The notes below the pieces were generated by a model, which did not search any database, was not told the origin of the DNA, and was given only the letters and a program-made list of their open reading frames with translations. A DNA stretch of 51,145 nt from contig VFJZ01000029.1 of the NCBI GenBank assembly GCA_009885805.1, positions 1-51,145 of the forward strand, given 5' to 3'. This document shows positions 28,609 to 37,039 of the stretch, piece after piece (the first letter of the stretch is position 1; the number at the start of each line of letters is the position of its first letter). The translations under genes were made by a program, and so were the position numbers. This stretch comes from Actinomycetota bacterium. Its GTDB lineage: Bacteria; Actinomycetota; Thermoleophilia; Gaiellales; F1-60-MAGs149.

Positions 28609-29159
28609 GCCCGCTCCTGATCGTCGCCGCCGCCGTCGTCGCCCTGCTGCTGTACGTCATCGTCAGCTACAACAAGCTCGTCCGCCTGCGCAACGAGTGC
28701 GCGGAGGGCTTCTCGTCGATCGACGTCCAACTGAAGCGCCGCGCCGACCTCGTCCCGAACCTGGTGGAGTCCGTGAAGGCCTACGCCAGCCACGAGAACA
28801 CGGTCTTCACCCGCGTCACCGAGGCCCGCGCCGCCACGCTCGCCGCGGCCTCGATCCCGCAGAAGGAGGCCGCGCACGTCCTGATGCAGTCCGCGCTGAC
28901 TGGCCTGCTGGGCATCGCCGAGGCCTATCCGGAGCTGCGCGCGGTCGAGACCTTCACCGCGCTGCAGGCGGAGTTGTCGGACACGGAGGACAAGATCGCC
29001 GCCGCGCGCCGGTACTACAACGCGACGACGCGCCGGTACAACACGGCGCTCGACCAGATCCCGACCAACGTCATCGCCGGCGCCACCGGCTTCGAACGCC
29101 GCGAGTTCTTCAGCATCGAGGATCCCGCCGACCGCGAGCCGGTCGCCGTCAAGCTGTGA
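28605..29159 (+). CDS. lemA: LemA-family membrane protein
   Basis: 184 residues. One N-terminal transmembrane helix (LLIVAAAVVALLLYVIVSYN), then the LemA signature: YNKLVRLRNECAEGFSSIDV, QLKRRADLVPNLVESVKAYA, HENTVFTRVTEARA, and RRYYNATTRRYNTALDQIPT near the end, forming a helical bundle outside the membrane. LemA genes commonly precede htpX, as here (GTG of htpX overlaps the stop). Molecular role is not established; a link with membrane protein quality control through HtpX is the usual guess. Confidence 0.95.
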   Translation: MSPLLIVAAAVVALLLYVIVSYNKLVRLRNECAEGFSSIDVQLKRRADLVPNLVESVKAYASHENTVFTRVTEARAATLAAASIPQKEAAHVLMQSALTGLLGIAEAYPELRAVETFTALQAELSDTEDKIAAARRYYNATTRRYNTALDQIPTNVIAGATGFERREFFSIEDPADREPVAVKL

Positions 29160-30058
29160 CGCTCCAGCAGCAGATCCGCGCAAACAGGTTCCGCACGGCG
29201 CTGGTCCTGCTCGGCTTCGCGGTCCTCGTCGCGGCGCTCGCACTCGCGATCTCGGTCGCCTACGAGCCGGGTCTGGCGGGATTCATCGGCATCGGCGCGA
29301 TCGCCTACGGCATCTTCTCGTGGTTCTTCGCCGGTCGCATGGTCGCGGCGGCATCTGGCGCCCATCGCGTGACCAAGGAGCAGTACCCGGAGCTCCACCG
29401 CACGGTCGAGAACGCCGCTATCGGCGCCGGGATGCCGCGCACGCCGGATATCTACGTGATCGAGGATACCGCGCCAAACGCGTTCGCTGCGGGTCGCGAT
29501 CCGAAGCACGCCTACGTCGCTGCCACCACGGGTCTGATGGAAAAACTATCGAAGCGCGAACTCGAGGGAGTAATCGCCCACGAAATCGCACACATCCGTA
29601 ACCGCGACGTCCGTCTGATGAGTCTGGCCGCAGTGCTCGTCGGCGTGATCGCACTCGTGTCGGACATGCTGATGCGAATGACGTTGTTCGGCGGCGGCCG
29701 CAACCGCGAAGGGAACGCGCTGACCATGGTCGTCGGTATCGCCGCGATGATCCTGGCGCCGATCGGCGCGATGCTGTTGCAGATGTCACTGTCCCGCCGC
29801 CGCGAGTACCTCGCCGATGCGTCCGCAGCCGAGATCACCGGCGACGGCGAGGGCCTTGCGCTGGCGCTCGCGAAGCTGCGGGACGATCACACGCCGCTGC
29901 ACAAGGTGACGCGCGCGACCGCGCACCTCTACATCGAGTCGCCGCTCCGCGACCACAAGGGGCTGCGCTCGAGTCTCGGTGGTCTGTTCGACACGCACCC
30001 GCCGCTTGAGGAGCGCATCAGCCGCCTGGCCGAGGCGGGAGGCTTCCCCGCTCCCTGA
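29156..30058 (+). CDS. htpX: Membrane zinc protease HtpX (M48)
   Basis: 300 residues from a GTG at 29156 that overlaps the lemA stop. Four hydrophobic segments: two near the N-terminus (LVLLGFAVLVAALALAISVA; FIGIGAIAYGIFSWFF) and two after the active site (LAAVLVGVIALVSDML; ALTMVVGIAAMILAPIGAML). The zinc site is GVIAHEIAHIRNRD (HExxH) with the downstream Glu in SRRREYLADASAAEITG. HtpX cuts damaged membrane proteins on the cytoplasmic side. The C-terminal SSLGGLFDTHPPLEERISRL is characteristic. Cotranscribed with mutY and lemA. Confidence 0.96.
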   Translation: MTLQQQIRANRFRTALVLLGFAVLVAALALAISVAYEPGLAGFIGIGAIAYGIFSWFFAGRMVAAASGAHRVTKEQYPELHRTVENAAIGAGMPRTPDIYVIEDTAPNAFAAGRDPKHAYVAATTGLMEKLSKRELEGVIAHEIAHIRNRDVRLMSLAAVLVGVIALVSDMLMRMTLFGGGRNREGNALTMVVGIAAMILAPIGAMLLQMSLSRRREYLADASAAEITGDGEGLALALAKLRDDHTPLHKVTRATAHLYIESPLRDHKGLRSSLGGLFDTHPPLEERISRLAEAGGFPAP

Positions 30059-30062
30059 CGCG

Positions 30063-30095
30063 GTGTCGCAAAGGCGTGCGGCACCATTGCGACAC
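30063..30095. terminator. 33-base inverted repeat between convergent genes (arms GTGTCGCAA / TTGCGACAC)
   Basis: Nine-base perfect arms around a 15-base loop that contains GTGCGGCACC. It sits between the 3' ends of htpX (30058) and the aminotransferase gene (30098), the place for a bidirectional terminator, though no T-run follows. Size and centre resemble the palindromes at 14652 and 43050. Confidence 0.6.
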
Positions 30096-30097
30096 GT

Positions 30098-31447
30098 TCA
30101 CCAACCCGCGTACGGCGCCAGCTTGGCGTCATCGAAGCGCCCGGCCTCCACGTCGGCGAGCGCTCGCTCGAAGACGCTGAGGAACTCGTCGACCTCGACG
30201 CCGCCGATGACCAGCGGCGGCGTCAGCTCGATCACGTTGCCGGCGAGACCGGAGTAGATCGCGAGCACGCCCAGCTCGTAGAGGCGATAGACGAGACGAT
30301 GCGCGTCGATCGGCGCCGGCTCGCGCGTGGCCTGGTCGACGACCAGTTCGACGCCGAGGATCAGGCCACTGCCGCGGACGTCGCCGATCAGACGCGACCG
30401 GCCCGCGATCTCGCCGAGGCCCTCGAGCAGCCGTCGCCCCATCACGGCCGCGTTGCCGACCAGGCCCTCGGCCTCGATCACGTCGAGGGTCGCCATCGCG
30501 CCGGCAACGGGCATCGGCGATCCGCCCAGGGTGAAGAGACTGAAAGTGTCGACATCGAGGAGTTCGCGCCGACCGACGACGGCGGACAGCGGTAGCCCGC
30601 CGCCGAGCGGCTTGCCGAGGGTGACGGCGTCGGCGATGACGCCGCTCGACTCGAACGCGAACATCCGGCCGGTGCGGCCGAGTCCGACCTTGACCTCGTC
30701 GAAGACGAGCCAGACGCCGTGGCGATCGCATAGCTCACGCAGCGCCGGCAGGAAGTTGGCCGGCGGCACGACCTCGCCGCCGTCCGACTGCACGGCCTCG
30801 ATGATGACGGCGGCGGTGTCGGCCGCAGGCGAGACCGCGCCGAACGCGTAGCGATCGAGGTGCTCGAGGCACTTCAGCGAGCAGCCGTCACGGCTGCACG
30901 GGCCGTGCAGGCAGCGGTACGGGTCCGGATACGGCACCTTCGTAACGTTCCCGCCGCCGATCACACCGGCCTGCGCCTGGTGGCCGGAGAGCGCCGCGGA
31001 GCCGCTCGTGGTGCCGTGGTAGCCGCCGACGAAGGACACGATCCGGCGCCGCCCGGTCGCGAGCGGCAGCAGGCGAGCGACGCAGTCGTTGGCGTCCGAG
31101 CCGGTCGTCCCGAACCAGGCCTTCTTCGCGAAGTCGCCAGGCAGCAGGCCGCACAGCCGCTCGGCCAGCTCCGTCGCGCCGCCGTTCGAGTGACAGCAGA
31201 GCATCGCCGTGTGCTGCCGGTCGAAGGCGTCGACCAGCGCGTTACGGACGCGGGGATGCCCGTAACCCGTCTGCGCGACGCCGCCGGACCCGGTCATGTC
31301 GAGGTACGAGCGGCCGTCGGCGTCCGTCATCCGCACTCCCCTCGCCGAGGCGGCGCTGAACGGGTAGAACCGGATCATCATCACGTCCGCGAGCGCGGTC
31401 GCCTCACGGCTGAGCAGTTCGTCGCTGCGGCGGGCAGTGGTGGCCAT
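30098..31447 (-). CDS. Class III pyridoxal-phosphate aminotransferase
   Basis: 449 residues from ATG 31447. Fold type I aminotransferase of the ornithine/GABA group: MTDADGRSYLDMTGSGGVAQ, GYGHPRVRNALVDAF, FGTTGSDANDCVARLLPLAT, SFVGGYHGTTSGSAALSGHQ, LVFDEVKVGLGRTGRMFAFE with the cofactor Asp, and the Schiff-base Lys279 in TLGKPLGGGLPLSAVVG. An unusual Cys-containing insert, CLHGPCSRDGCSLKCLEHLD, is seen before the large domain. Substrate is uncertain: 4-aminobutyrate-like or another omega-amino acid. It is divergent from the phosphotransferase gene 52 bases away and converges on htpX. Confidence 0.9.
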   Translation of the reverse strand: MATTARRSDELLSREATALADVMMIRFYPFSAASARGVRMTDADGRSYLDMTGSGGVAQTGYGHPRVRNALVDAFDRQHTAMLCCHSNGGATELAERLCGLLPGDFAKKAWFGTTGSDANDCVARLLPLATGRRRIVSFVGGYHGTTSGSAALSGHQAQAGVIGGGNVTKVPYPDPYRCLHGPCSRDGCSLKCLEHLDRYAFGAVSPAADTAAVIIEAVQSDGGEVVPPANFLPALRELCDRHGVWLVFDEVKVGLGRTGRMFAFESSGVIADAVTLGKPLGGGLPLSAVVGRRELLDVDTFSLFTLGGSPMPVAGAMATLDVIEAEGLVGNAAVMGRRLLEGLGEIAGRSRLIGDVRGSGLILGVELVVDQATREPAPIDAHRLVYRLYELGVLAIYSGLAGNVIELTPPLVIGGVEVDEFLSVFERALADVEAGRFDDAKLAPYAGW

Positions 31448-31499
31448 GCCGCTGATTCTGCACCCCGCAGCCGCCCGGATCAACACGTACCGTTCGCCC

Positions 31500-32420
31500 G
31501 TGGCGATCCACCCGGCCCCGGAACAGGTCGCCACCAGCTGGAGCGGATCGGAGGAGGGCCGCGAGCTGCTGCGGTCGCTCCCGGCCGTGCTCGCGGACCT
31601 GCGCCGTCGGTTCGGCCTACGGACGGTCGGCGCGCCCTGGCCCGGCGGTTGGGTCGGTTACGTCGCGCCGGCCGACCTCCTCGACGGGACGCCGGTGGTG
31701 CTCAAGCTCAGTCTCAGCGACGACGAGCATCGACACGAGGCGGACGCCCTAGCGGTCTGGAACGGGGACGGCGCCGCGCGGCTCCTCGACCGGGTCACCG
31801 AACCGAACGCGATGGTGATCGAACGCCTCGAGCCGGGAACGGCGCTGCTCGACCACCCGGACGGCGACGAGGCGGTCGTGATCGCCTGCGGCGTTCTGAG
31901 GCGGCTCCAGCGCCCGCTCCCGCACCCGCTTCCGTTCGCGACGGTGACCGCACTTGCCGCGCGGTACGCCACCTGGATCCCGGAGGCCTACGAGCGGTAC
32001 GGCCGGCCGTTCGACCCTGGACTCGCCACGGAGGCGGCCGCTCTCAGCGCGGCGTACGCCGCCGAGCCGGACGGTCCGCCACACCTGGTGAACCGCGACT
32101 TCCACCTCGGCAACGTCCTCGCGGCGACCCGGGAGCCATGGCTCGCGATCGATCCGAAGCCGCTGGCCGGCGAGCGGGCATTCGACACCGGGCACCTGCT
32201 GCGCGACCTAACCTCCCCCACGCCGACCCCGGGCGAGCTGCGTGACCTCGTCGGTCGCCTCGCGGAACTGCTCGACCTGGCGCCGGACCGGGTTTGCGGC
32301 TGGGCGCTGATCCGGTCGGTCGAGAACGTACTCTGGCTGAAGGACGACGCCCTCGCCCGGCCCGACTGGATCGCATGGGACGTCGCGCTCGCGGCCGCGC
32401 TCGCCCGTCTGCGGGCGTAG
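31500..32420 (+). CDS. APH(6)-like (streptomycin phosphotransferase-type) kinase
   Basis: 306 residues from a GTG at 31500 (VAIHPAPEQVA); the ATG at 31437 would overlap the divergent aminotransferase start. Kinase-like fold: VLKLSLSDDEHRHEADALAV has the ATP-binding Lys and helix-C Glu; VNRDFHLGNVLA is the catalytic loop (D-x-H-x-x-N variant), and LAIDPKPLAGERAFDTGHLL the metal-binding Asp region, typical of APH(6)-type and related small-molecule kinases. It may phosphorylate an aminoglycoside or a cell metabolite; chromosomal members often lack resistance function. Followed 11 bases later by the DUF1028 gene. Confidence 0.85.
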   Translation: MAIHPAPEQVATSWSGSEEGRELLRSLPAVLADLRRRFGLRTVGAPWPGGWVGYVAPADLLDGTPVVLKLSLSDDEHRHEADALAVWNGDGAARLLDRVTEPNAMVIERLEPGTALLDHPDGDEAVVIACGVLRRLQRPLPHPLPFATVTALAARYATWIPEAYERYGRPFDPGLATEAAALSAAYAAEPDGPPHLVNRDFHLGNVLAATREPWLAIDPKPLAGERAFDTGHLLRDLTSPTPTPGELRDLVGRLAELLDLAPDRVCGWALIRSVENVLWLKDDALARPDWIAWDVALAAALARLRA

Positions 32421-32431
32421 ACTCCCGTCCC

Positions 32432-33331
32432 GTGACGTACTCGATCGTCGCCCGCGACCCCGACACCGGCGAACTCGGCGTCGCCGTGCAGTCGCACTTC
32501 TTCACGGTCGGGCCGATCGTGCCCTGGCTGCGGGCCGGGGTCGGTGCGGTCGCGACGCAGTCGTTCGTGCTCACCGCCTACGGGCCGCGCGGCCTCGACC
32601 GGATCGCGGCCGGCGCACCCGCCCCCGACGCCCTCGCAGCCCTCGTCGACGCCGACGAGTCGAGCGCCGTCCGTCAGGTGGCGATGGTCGACGCCGCCGG
32701 ACGCGTCGCGGCGCACACCGGCGCGTCGTGCATCCCTGATGCCGGGCACCGCGTCGGCGACGGCTTCTCCGTGCAGGCGAACATGATGCGCCGGCCGACC
32801 GTTCCGGACGCCATGTACGAGGCGTACTCGTCGTCACGGGAGCCGTTTGCGGAACGTCTGCTCGCCGCGCTCGTCGCCGCGGAGGGCGCGGGCGGCGACC
32901 TGCGCGGCCGGCAGTCGGCGGCGCTGCGGATCGTGCGCGGGGAGGCACGCGACGACCCGTGGAACGACGTCGTCGTCGACCTGCGGGTCGAGGATCACGC
33001 GGACCCGAACGTCGAGCTCGCGCGGCTGTTACGGATGCACCGTGGCTACGCGCTCCTCCAGCGCTCGGAGGATCTCCGCGTCGAGGGCGACGGCACGGCC
33101 GCCGACGCCGCCGCGGCCGACGCCCTCGCGCTGCTGCCGGAGAACGTCGAGATCGGCTTCTGGCGCGGCGTTCAGCTCTCGATCGACGGCCGCCACGATG
33201 AAGCGAGACCGCTCCTCGACCGCGCGTTCGCGATCGACGAGGGCTGGCGTGAGCTCGTCCGCCGGCTGCCACCGGCAGGGCTGCTGGCCGACGACGCAGC
33301 GCTGATCGCGCGCATCGTCGCGGACGACTGA
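32432..33331 (+). CDS. DUF1028 family protein (Ntn-hydrolase-like)
   Basis: 299 residues from a GTG at 32432 (VTYSIVARDPDTGELGVAVQ). DUF1028 signature: SIVARDP, GELGVAVQSHFFTVGPIVPW, GAVATQSFV, GLDRIAAGAPAPDALAALV, RQVAMVDAAGRVAAHTG and GDGFSVQANMM. The fold resembles Ntn hydrolases, but enzymatic function is not known. After residue ~210 a helical, tetratricopeptide-like tail follows (ALALLPENVEIGFWRGVQLS, HDEARPLLDRAFAIDEGW). It lies 11 bases after the phosphotransferase gene, likely same transcript, and converges with ispF. Confidence 0.88.
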   Translation: MTYSIVARDPDTGELGVAVQSHFFTVGPIVPWLRAGVGAVATQSFVLTAYGPRGLDRIAAGAPAPDALAALVDADESSAVRQVAMVDAAGRVAAHTGASCIPDAGHRVGDGFSVQANMMRRPTVPDAMYEAYSSSREPFAERLLAALVAAEGAGGDLRGRQSAALRIVRGEARDDPWNDVVVDLRVEDHADPNVELARLLRMHRGYALLQRSEDLRVEGDGTAADAAAADALALLPENVEIGFWRGVQLSIDGRHDEARPLLDRAFAIDEGWRELVRRLPPAGLLADDAALIARIVADD

Positions 33332-33334
33332 GGC

Positions 33335-33811
33335 TCAGCGTTCGAGCAACACGACCGCCTGCGCGGCGGCGCCCTCACCGCGGCCGGGGAAGCCGAGTCC
33401 ATCGGTCGTCGTACCGCGGATGGAGACGCGATCGGCCGTCGACTCCATCGCAGCGGCGACGCGGAGGCGCATCTCGTCGACGTACGGCGCGATCTTCGGC
33501 TCCTGCAGGATCACCATGCAGTCGGCGTTGACGAGTCGGAACCCATCGCCGGTCAGACGCGCGAAGGCCTGCGCGAGCAGGTCGAGCGAGCGCGCGTCCC
33601 GCCACTCGTCAGTGCCGGGGAAGAGGCGGCCGATGTCGCCCGCGCCGGCCGCGCCGAGGGCGGCATCGCAGAGGACGTGACAGACGATGTCGGCGTCGGA
33701 ATGACCGTCGAGACCGAGCGGCGACGGCACCGTGACACCGCCGAGCACCAGCGGCCGGCCGGCGACGAGCCGGTGCGCGTCGAACGCCGTCCCGACGCGG
33801 AACTCAGCCAA
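33335..33811 (-). CDS. ispF: 2-C-methyl-D-erythritol 2,4-cyclodiphosphate synthase
   Basis: 158-residue enzyme of the MEP isoprenoid pathway; trimer with zinc. Motifs: FRVGTAFDAHRLVAGRPLVL (D-x-H zinc ligands), GLDGHSDADIVCHVLCDAAL (third His), GAAGAGDIGRLFPGTDEWRD and the CDP-binding end TTDGLGFPGRGEG with AAQAVVLLE. The start is a TTG at 33811 inside the last codons of the PHP gene (8-base overlap). It is encoded close to ispD, as in most bacteria, but with the PHP phosphatase gene between them. Confidence 0.96.
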   Translation of the reverse strand: MAEFRVGTAFDAHRLVAGRPLVLGGVTVPSPLGLDGHSDADIVCHVLCDAALGAAGAGDIGRLFPGTDEWRDARSLDLLAQAFARLTGDGFRLVNADCMVILQEPKIAPYVDEMRLRVAAAMESTADRVSIRGTTTDGLGFPGRGEGAAAQAVVLLER

Positions 33812-34631
33812 GCGTCACGGCCTCGCGCTCGCGCCCACGGAAGCGCTGCAGCCACCGGTACCCGGCGGTGTGCGCGGCCTGCAGCGCGCGGTCGAAGTCG
33901 CGCCCGACGTCGTCCGGCGTGTGGGCGTCGGACGCGAGCGTGATCGGCACGCCGGCGATGCTGAGCCGGTCGAGCAGGGCCGGCGCCGGGTACAGCTCGG
34001 CGCATGGCTTCCGCAGGCCGGCCGTCGAGATCTCGGCACAGACGCCGGCTGCCGAGAAGGCGTCTGCGATCTGCGCATCCAGCGAGGGTGCGAGGGCCCG
34101 CGACGGGCGACCGCCGAAGACCTTCGCCAGATCCGGGTGCGCCATCACGTCGTAGATGCCGCTCATCGCGGCGGCGCAGACCTCATCCGTGTACAGGCGC
34201 CACACCTCGTCCACCGGGTAGAGATCCCAGACCGGGTAGTCGGGGTGGTCGACGGCGAGCGCGCCGAGCCAGTGGACGGAGCCGAGCACGACGTCCCACC
34301 CGGCAGCCGCGATCACCCGCAGCGGCTCGACCCGGTCACGCAGCCAGTCCAGCTCGATCCCGGCGAGGACGGGTAGACCGGTGTCAGCCGTGGCGACGAG
34401 TGCCGAACGGTAGGCGTCGAGGTCGCCGGTCGCGTTGCGCTGCCACCAGGGGTGCTCGAGCAGGTCGGCGGCGACGGCGAAGCGGTAGACGTGCTCGGTG
34501 AAGGCGATCTCCTCCACCCCGCGCACGATCGCGGCGGCAACGTAGTCGCGGATGTGGTCGAGCGTCATCGCGGCGCCCTCGGCGATCGACTCGTCGTCCG
34601 GAGCCAGGTGCATGTGGTAGTCGACGATCAC
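33804..34631 (-). CDS. PHP-domain phosphatase, histidinol-phosphatase-like (HisK type)
   Basis: 275 residues from a GTG at 34631. PHP metal ligands: DYHMHLAPDDE (H-x-H), IAFTEHVYRFA, VLAGIELDW, VLGSVHWLG, DVMAHPDLAKVFGG and the final ASDAHTPDDVG (D-x-H). This pattern fits HisK-type histidinol-phosphate phosphatases and related small-molecule phosphatases or phosphoesterases. No his genes are nearby; it lies inside the ispF-ispD transcript with overlaps of 4 and 8 bases at its ends, so strict co-expression is expected. Its natural substrate is therefore uncertain. Confidence 0.85.
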   Translation of the reverse strand: MIVDYHMHLAPDDESIAEGAAMTLDHIRDYVAAAIVRGVEEIAFTEHVYRFAVAADLLEHPWWQRNATGDLDAYRSALVATADTGLPVLAGIELDWLRDRVEPLRVIAAAGWDVVLGSVHWLGALAVDHPDYPVWDLYPVDEVWRLYTDEVCAAAMSGIYDVMAHPDLAKVFGGRPSRALAPSLDAQIADAFSAAGVCAEISTAGLRKPCAELYPAPALLDRLSIAGVPITLASDAHTPDDVGRDFDRALQAAHTAGYRWLQRFRGREREAVTLG

Positions 34632-35317
34632 GGCGCTACGGACTCGGCACGGGCGAGATCGGCGCGCGTCGTCACCTTGATGTTCGCCTCGTCACCCTCC
34701 ACGCAGACAACCCGGCCGCCACTCGCCTCGACGAGGCTCGCGCAGTCGGTCGCCGCGCCGAGCGCGTCGCCGGCAGCCGCGATCGCGGCACGCAGGCGCT
34801 CGACGACGAAGCCCTGCGGCGTCTGCACGGTCCGCAGCGTCGACCGGTCGAGCGTCTCCGCCACCGATCCGTCGGCGGCGAGGCGCTTGACGCTGTCGGT
34901 GATCGCGAGCGCCGGTACGACACCGTCGGCGCCGCTGGCGAGGCCGCCGAGGACGCGGTCGATCAGCGACGGTGTCAGGAGTGGCCTGGCGGCATCGTGG
35001 ACGAGGACGAAGTCAACGCCGGCGGGCAGGCAGGCGACGGCGTTCGCGACGGACTCGCCGCGTGACGGCCCGCCGGCGACAGCGGTCGCGATCTTCGTGG
35101 CAGCGAGGTCGTCGGCGATCAGGCTCATCGCCGTCTCGTACCCCTCGGGGACGGCGACGACGATGCCGTCGATGCCGTCGTGATCATCGAGCACCGCGAG
35201 GCTGGCGGCGACGAGCGAGCCGCCCCGGAACGCGACGAACGCCTTGGGGCGATCCGCGCCGAGCCGTTCTCCAGAGCCCGCGGCGACGACGATCGCCCAC
35301 GTGCTGAAAGCCGTCAC
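34628..35317 (-). CDS. ispD: 2-C-methyl-D-erythritol 4-phosphate cytidylyltransferase
   Basis: 229 residues from a GTG at 35317. The nucleotidyltransferase opening WAIVVAAGSGERLGADRPKA contains the glycine loop and the catalytic Lys that hold CTP; VLVHDAARPLLTPSLIDRVL is the signature that binds magnesium and MEP, and LRTVQTPQGFVVERLRAAI is also typical. It makes CDP-methylerythritol in the MEP pathway, two steps before IspF. Overlaps PIN/TRAM and PHP genes by 4 bases each. Confidence 0.96.
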   Translation of the reverse strand: MTAFSTWAIVVAAGSGERLGADRPKAFVAFRGGSLVAASLAVLDDHDGIDGIVVAVPEGYETAMSLIADDLAATKIATAVAGGPSRGESVANAVACLPAGVDFVLVHDAARPLLTPSLIDRVLGGLASGADGVVPALAITDSVKRLAADGSVAETLDRSTLRTVQTPQGFVVERLRAAIAAAGDALGAATDCASLVEASGGRVVCVEGDEANIKVTTRADLARAESVAP

Positions 35318-36381
35318 GCGGCGACCCGGGTGAAGATCATCTTCCCGGAGGGGCTCTGCAGCACGCTCGTCACCTCGACGTCGACGGTGTCGCCGAGCAG
35401 TTTCCGGCCGCCCTCGATGACGATCATCGTGCCGTCGTTGAGGTAGCCGACGCCCTGATCGGACTCCTTGCCCTCCCTGATCACCTTGACGCGCAACGTC
35501 TCGCCGGGAAGGACGGCCGGCTTGAGGGCGTTGGCCAGTTCGTTGACGTTCAGCACCGTCACGTTCTGGATCCGCGCCACCTTGTTCAGGTTGTAGTCGG
35601 TGGTGAGGATCGGGAGCCGACGCTCCTGCGCGAGCTTCAGCAGCTTCGCGTCGACGTCGGTCAGCTCGGGATAGTCGACGTCCGGCGTCGACAGCGGGCG
35701 CTTGGCGAGGCGCAGGTCGTGCACGACCTCGAGCCCGCGCCGACCGCGCGCACGGCGCTGCGGATCACTGGAGTCGGCGACCCGTTGGAGCTCCTCGAGG
35801 ACGAACACCGGCACGACGAGTTCTCCTTCCACGAAGCCGGTGGCGATGATGTCGGCGATGCGTCCGTCGATGATGACGGAGGTGTCGACGAGCTTGGCGC
35901 CGCCGAGCACGCGACGGTCGCTCCCACCCCCGCCGGCCGACTCGAAGCGAGCCGGGTTGATGCCGGCGAGGCGGAGGATGGAGCGCGCGCGCCGCGCGCC
36001 GACGACGGCGAAGACGTAGCCGAGGACGAGGAACAGCGGCAGCAGCACGTAGCGGCCGACGTACGGCAACGGCGAGATGGCGAAGCCGAGGAGCACGGCC
36101 ACGGCGAGGCCGAGGAGGAGGCCGGCACCGCCGACCACGAGCTCCGATGCAGAGCGATTGGTTGCTGCGGTCTCGACCCTGCGGATCGCGCGAGCGAAGG
36201 CACTTCCGACCAGTGCTGCGACGAGCCAGCCGATGGCGGCACCACCGAGGACGACGCTTGCCCAGACGAGGTAACGGGAAGAAGACGGTTCGTAGGAATC
36301 AGGGAACCTCGTCTGGATCGCCGCCTGCACAGCGCCGAGCGCTCCGAGCAGGGCGAAGACCATGCGGATCACGATCGTCAT
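35314..36381 (-). CDS. PIN/TRAM-domain membrane protein (YacL-like)
   Basis: 355 residues. Four hydrophobic helices occupy residues 1-130 (MVFALLGALGAVQAAI; YLVWASVVLGGAAIGWLVAA; GLLLGLAVAVLLGFAI; VLLPLFLVLGYVFAVVGA). Then a PIN nuclease domain: LVDTSVIIDGRIADIIATGF (acidic D...D), VFVLEELQRVADSSD, and ILTTDYNLNKVARIQNVTVL; a C-terminal TRAM-like RNA-binding part has DQGVGYLNDGTMIVIEGGRK. Bacillus YacL is the model. It probably cuts or binds RNA at the membrane; the target is unknown. Located between carD and ispD as in the conserved cluster. Confidence 0.92.
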   Translation of the reverse strand: MTIVIRMVFALLGALGAVQAAIQTRFPDSYEPSSSRYLVWASVVLGGAAIGWLVAALVGSAFARAIRRVETAATNRSASELVVGGAGLLLGLAVAVLLGFAISPLPYVGRYVLLPLFLVLGYVFAVVGARRARSILRLAGINPARFESAGGGGSDRRVLGGAKLVDTSVIIDGRIADIIATGFVEGELVVPVFVLEELQRVADSSDPQRRARGRRGLEVVHDLRLAKRPLSTPDVDYPELTDVDAKLLKLAQERRLPILTTDYNLNKVARIQNVTVLNVNELANALKPAVLPGETLRVKVIREGKESDQGVGYLNDGTMIVIEGGRKLLGDTVDVEVTSVLQSPSGKMIFTRVAA

Positions 36382-36395
36382 GGTCTGTTTGGGTT

Positions 36396-36439
36396 GCCGG
36401 CTGGCCGCCTGGCCGGCTCGTGCCCGCCTCCTCGCGGGC
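36396..36439. terminator. Two adjacent hairpins in the carD-PIN/TRAM gap
   Basis: In the 65-base gap, GCCGGC (36396-36401) pairs with GCCGGC (36412-36417), and GCCCGC-CTCCTC-GCGGGC (36422-36439) forms a perfect 6-bp stem. On the minus strand these follow carD and precede the PIN/TRAM gene. No T-run is present; partial termination or mRNA protection is possible. Confidence 0.4.
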
Positions 36440-36446
36440 GCTGGGA

Positions 36447-36968
36447 TTACTGAGTGGCGCGAGACGCGGCCGTCTCGCGTTCCAACGCGATCTCCTCGAG
36501 CAGTTCGTCCAGATAGGCCTGGGCGTCTGCCTCGTCGAGGTCCTTCGCGTACTGGATCTCCGACGCGAGGATGCGCTTGGCGCGGGCGAGCATCTGACGC
36601 TCGCCGGAGGACAGGCCCTTCTCGAGTGAACGGATCATCAGATTCCGTATCACCCCGACGAGCTCCATCACATCGCCCGTACGCATCCGGTCGCGATTGT
36701 GTTTGAACCGGCGGTTCCAGTTGCCGGCGATGATCTCATCCTCGCCGCGCAGCGCCGCGAGCACCGCGTCGAGGTCGTCGCCGGTGATGACCGGGCGCAG
36801 CCCCGCCGCCTCCGTGGCGTCGGCCGGAACCATCACCGTCATGGCACTGGCGATGATCCGGATCGTGAGGTAGTCGCGCTCGGTGCCGAGGACGGTCTTC
36901 GTCTCGCGGCTGATCACGACGCCGGCGCCGTGCTGTGGGTAGACGACCTTGTCCCCGACCTCGTACAC
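36447..36968 (-). CDS. carD: CarD-family RNA polymerase-binding regulator
   Basis: 173 residues from a GTG at 36968 with a GGGAGG-type ribosome site ~10 bases upstream. The N-terminal RNAP-interaction domain starts VYEVGDKVVYPQHGAGVVIS and has REYLTIRI-like LTIRIIASAMTVMVPADATE; the C-terminal helical DNA-binding part has NWNRRFKHNRDRMRTGDVME, LVGVIRNLMIRSLEKGLSSG and ERQMLARAKRILASEIQYAK. In mycobacteria CarD stabilises open promoter complexes, especially at rRNA promoters. It lies between disA and the PIN/TRAM gene. Confidence 0.95.
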   Translation of the reverse strand: MYEVGDKVVYPQHGAGVVISRETKTVLGTERDYLTIRIIASAMTVMVPADATEAAGLRPVITGDDLDAVLAALRGEDEIIAGNWNRRFKHNRDRMRTGDVMELVGVIRNLMIRSLEKGLSSGERQMLARAKRILASEIQYAKDLDEADAQAYLDELLEEIALERETAASRATQ

Positions 36969-36995
36969 GTCGCTGACGACCTCCCCTTGATGCCT

Positions 36996-37008
36996 CCCCC
37001 GAAGGGGT
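36996..37008 (-). terminator. UUCG-type hairpin between disA and carD
   Basis: On the minus strand the gap reads CACCCCTTCGGGGGA: a short GC stem closed by a stable C-UUCG-G tetraloop. It lies about 30 bases after the disA stop and 28 bases before the carD start. No U-run follows, so it may weaken read-through or protect the disA mRNA end instead of ending transcription fully. Confidence 0.4.
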
Positions 37009-37039
37009 GATCTCAGGATAGCCGCACTCGTGGGGAAAA

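Noticed and set aside
28076-30058. Apparent 660-codon protein ending in HtpX
   Set aside because: The first 360 codons are a shadow of mutY and lemA; only the part from GTG 29156 is HtpX.
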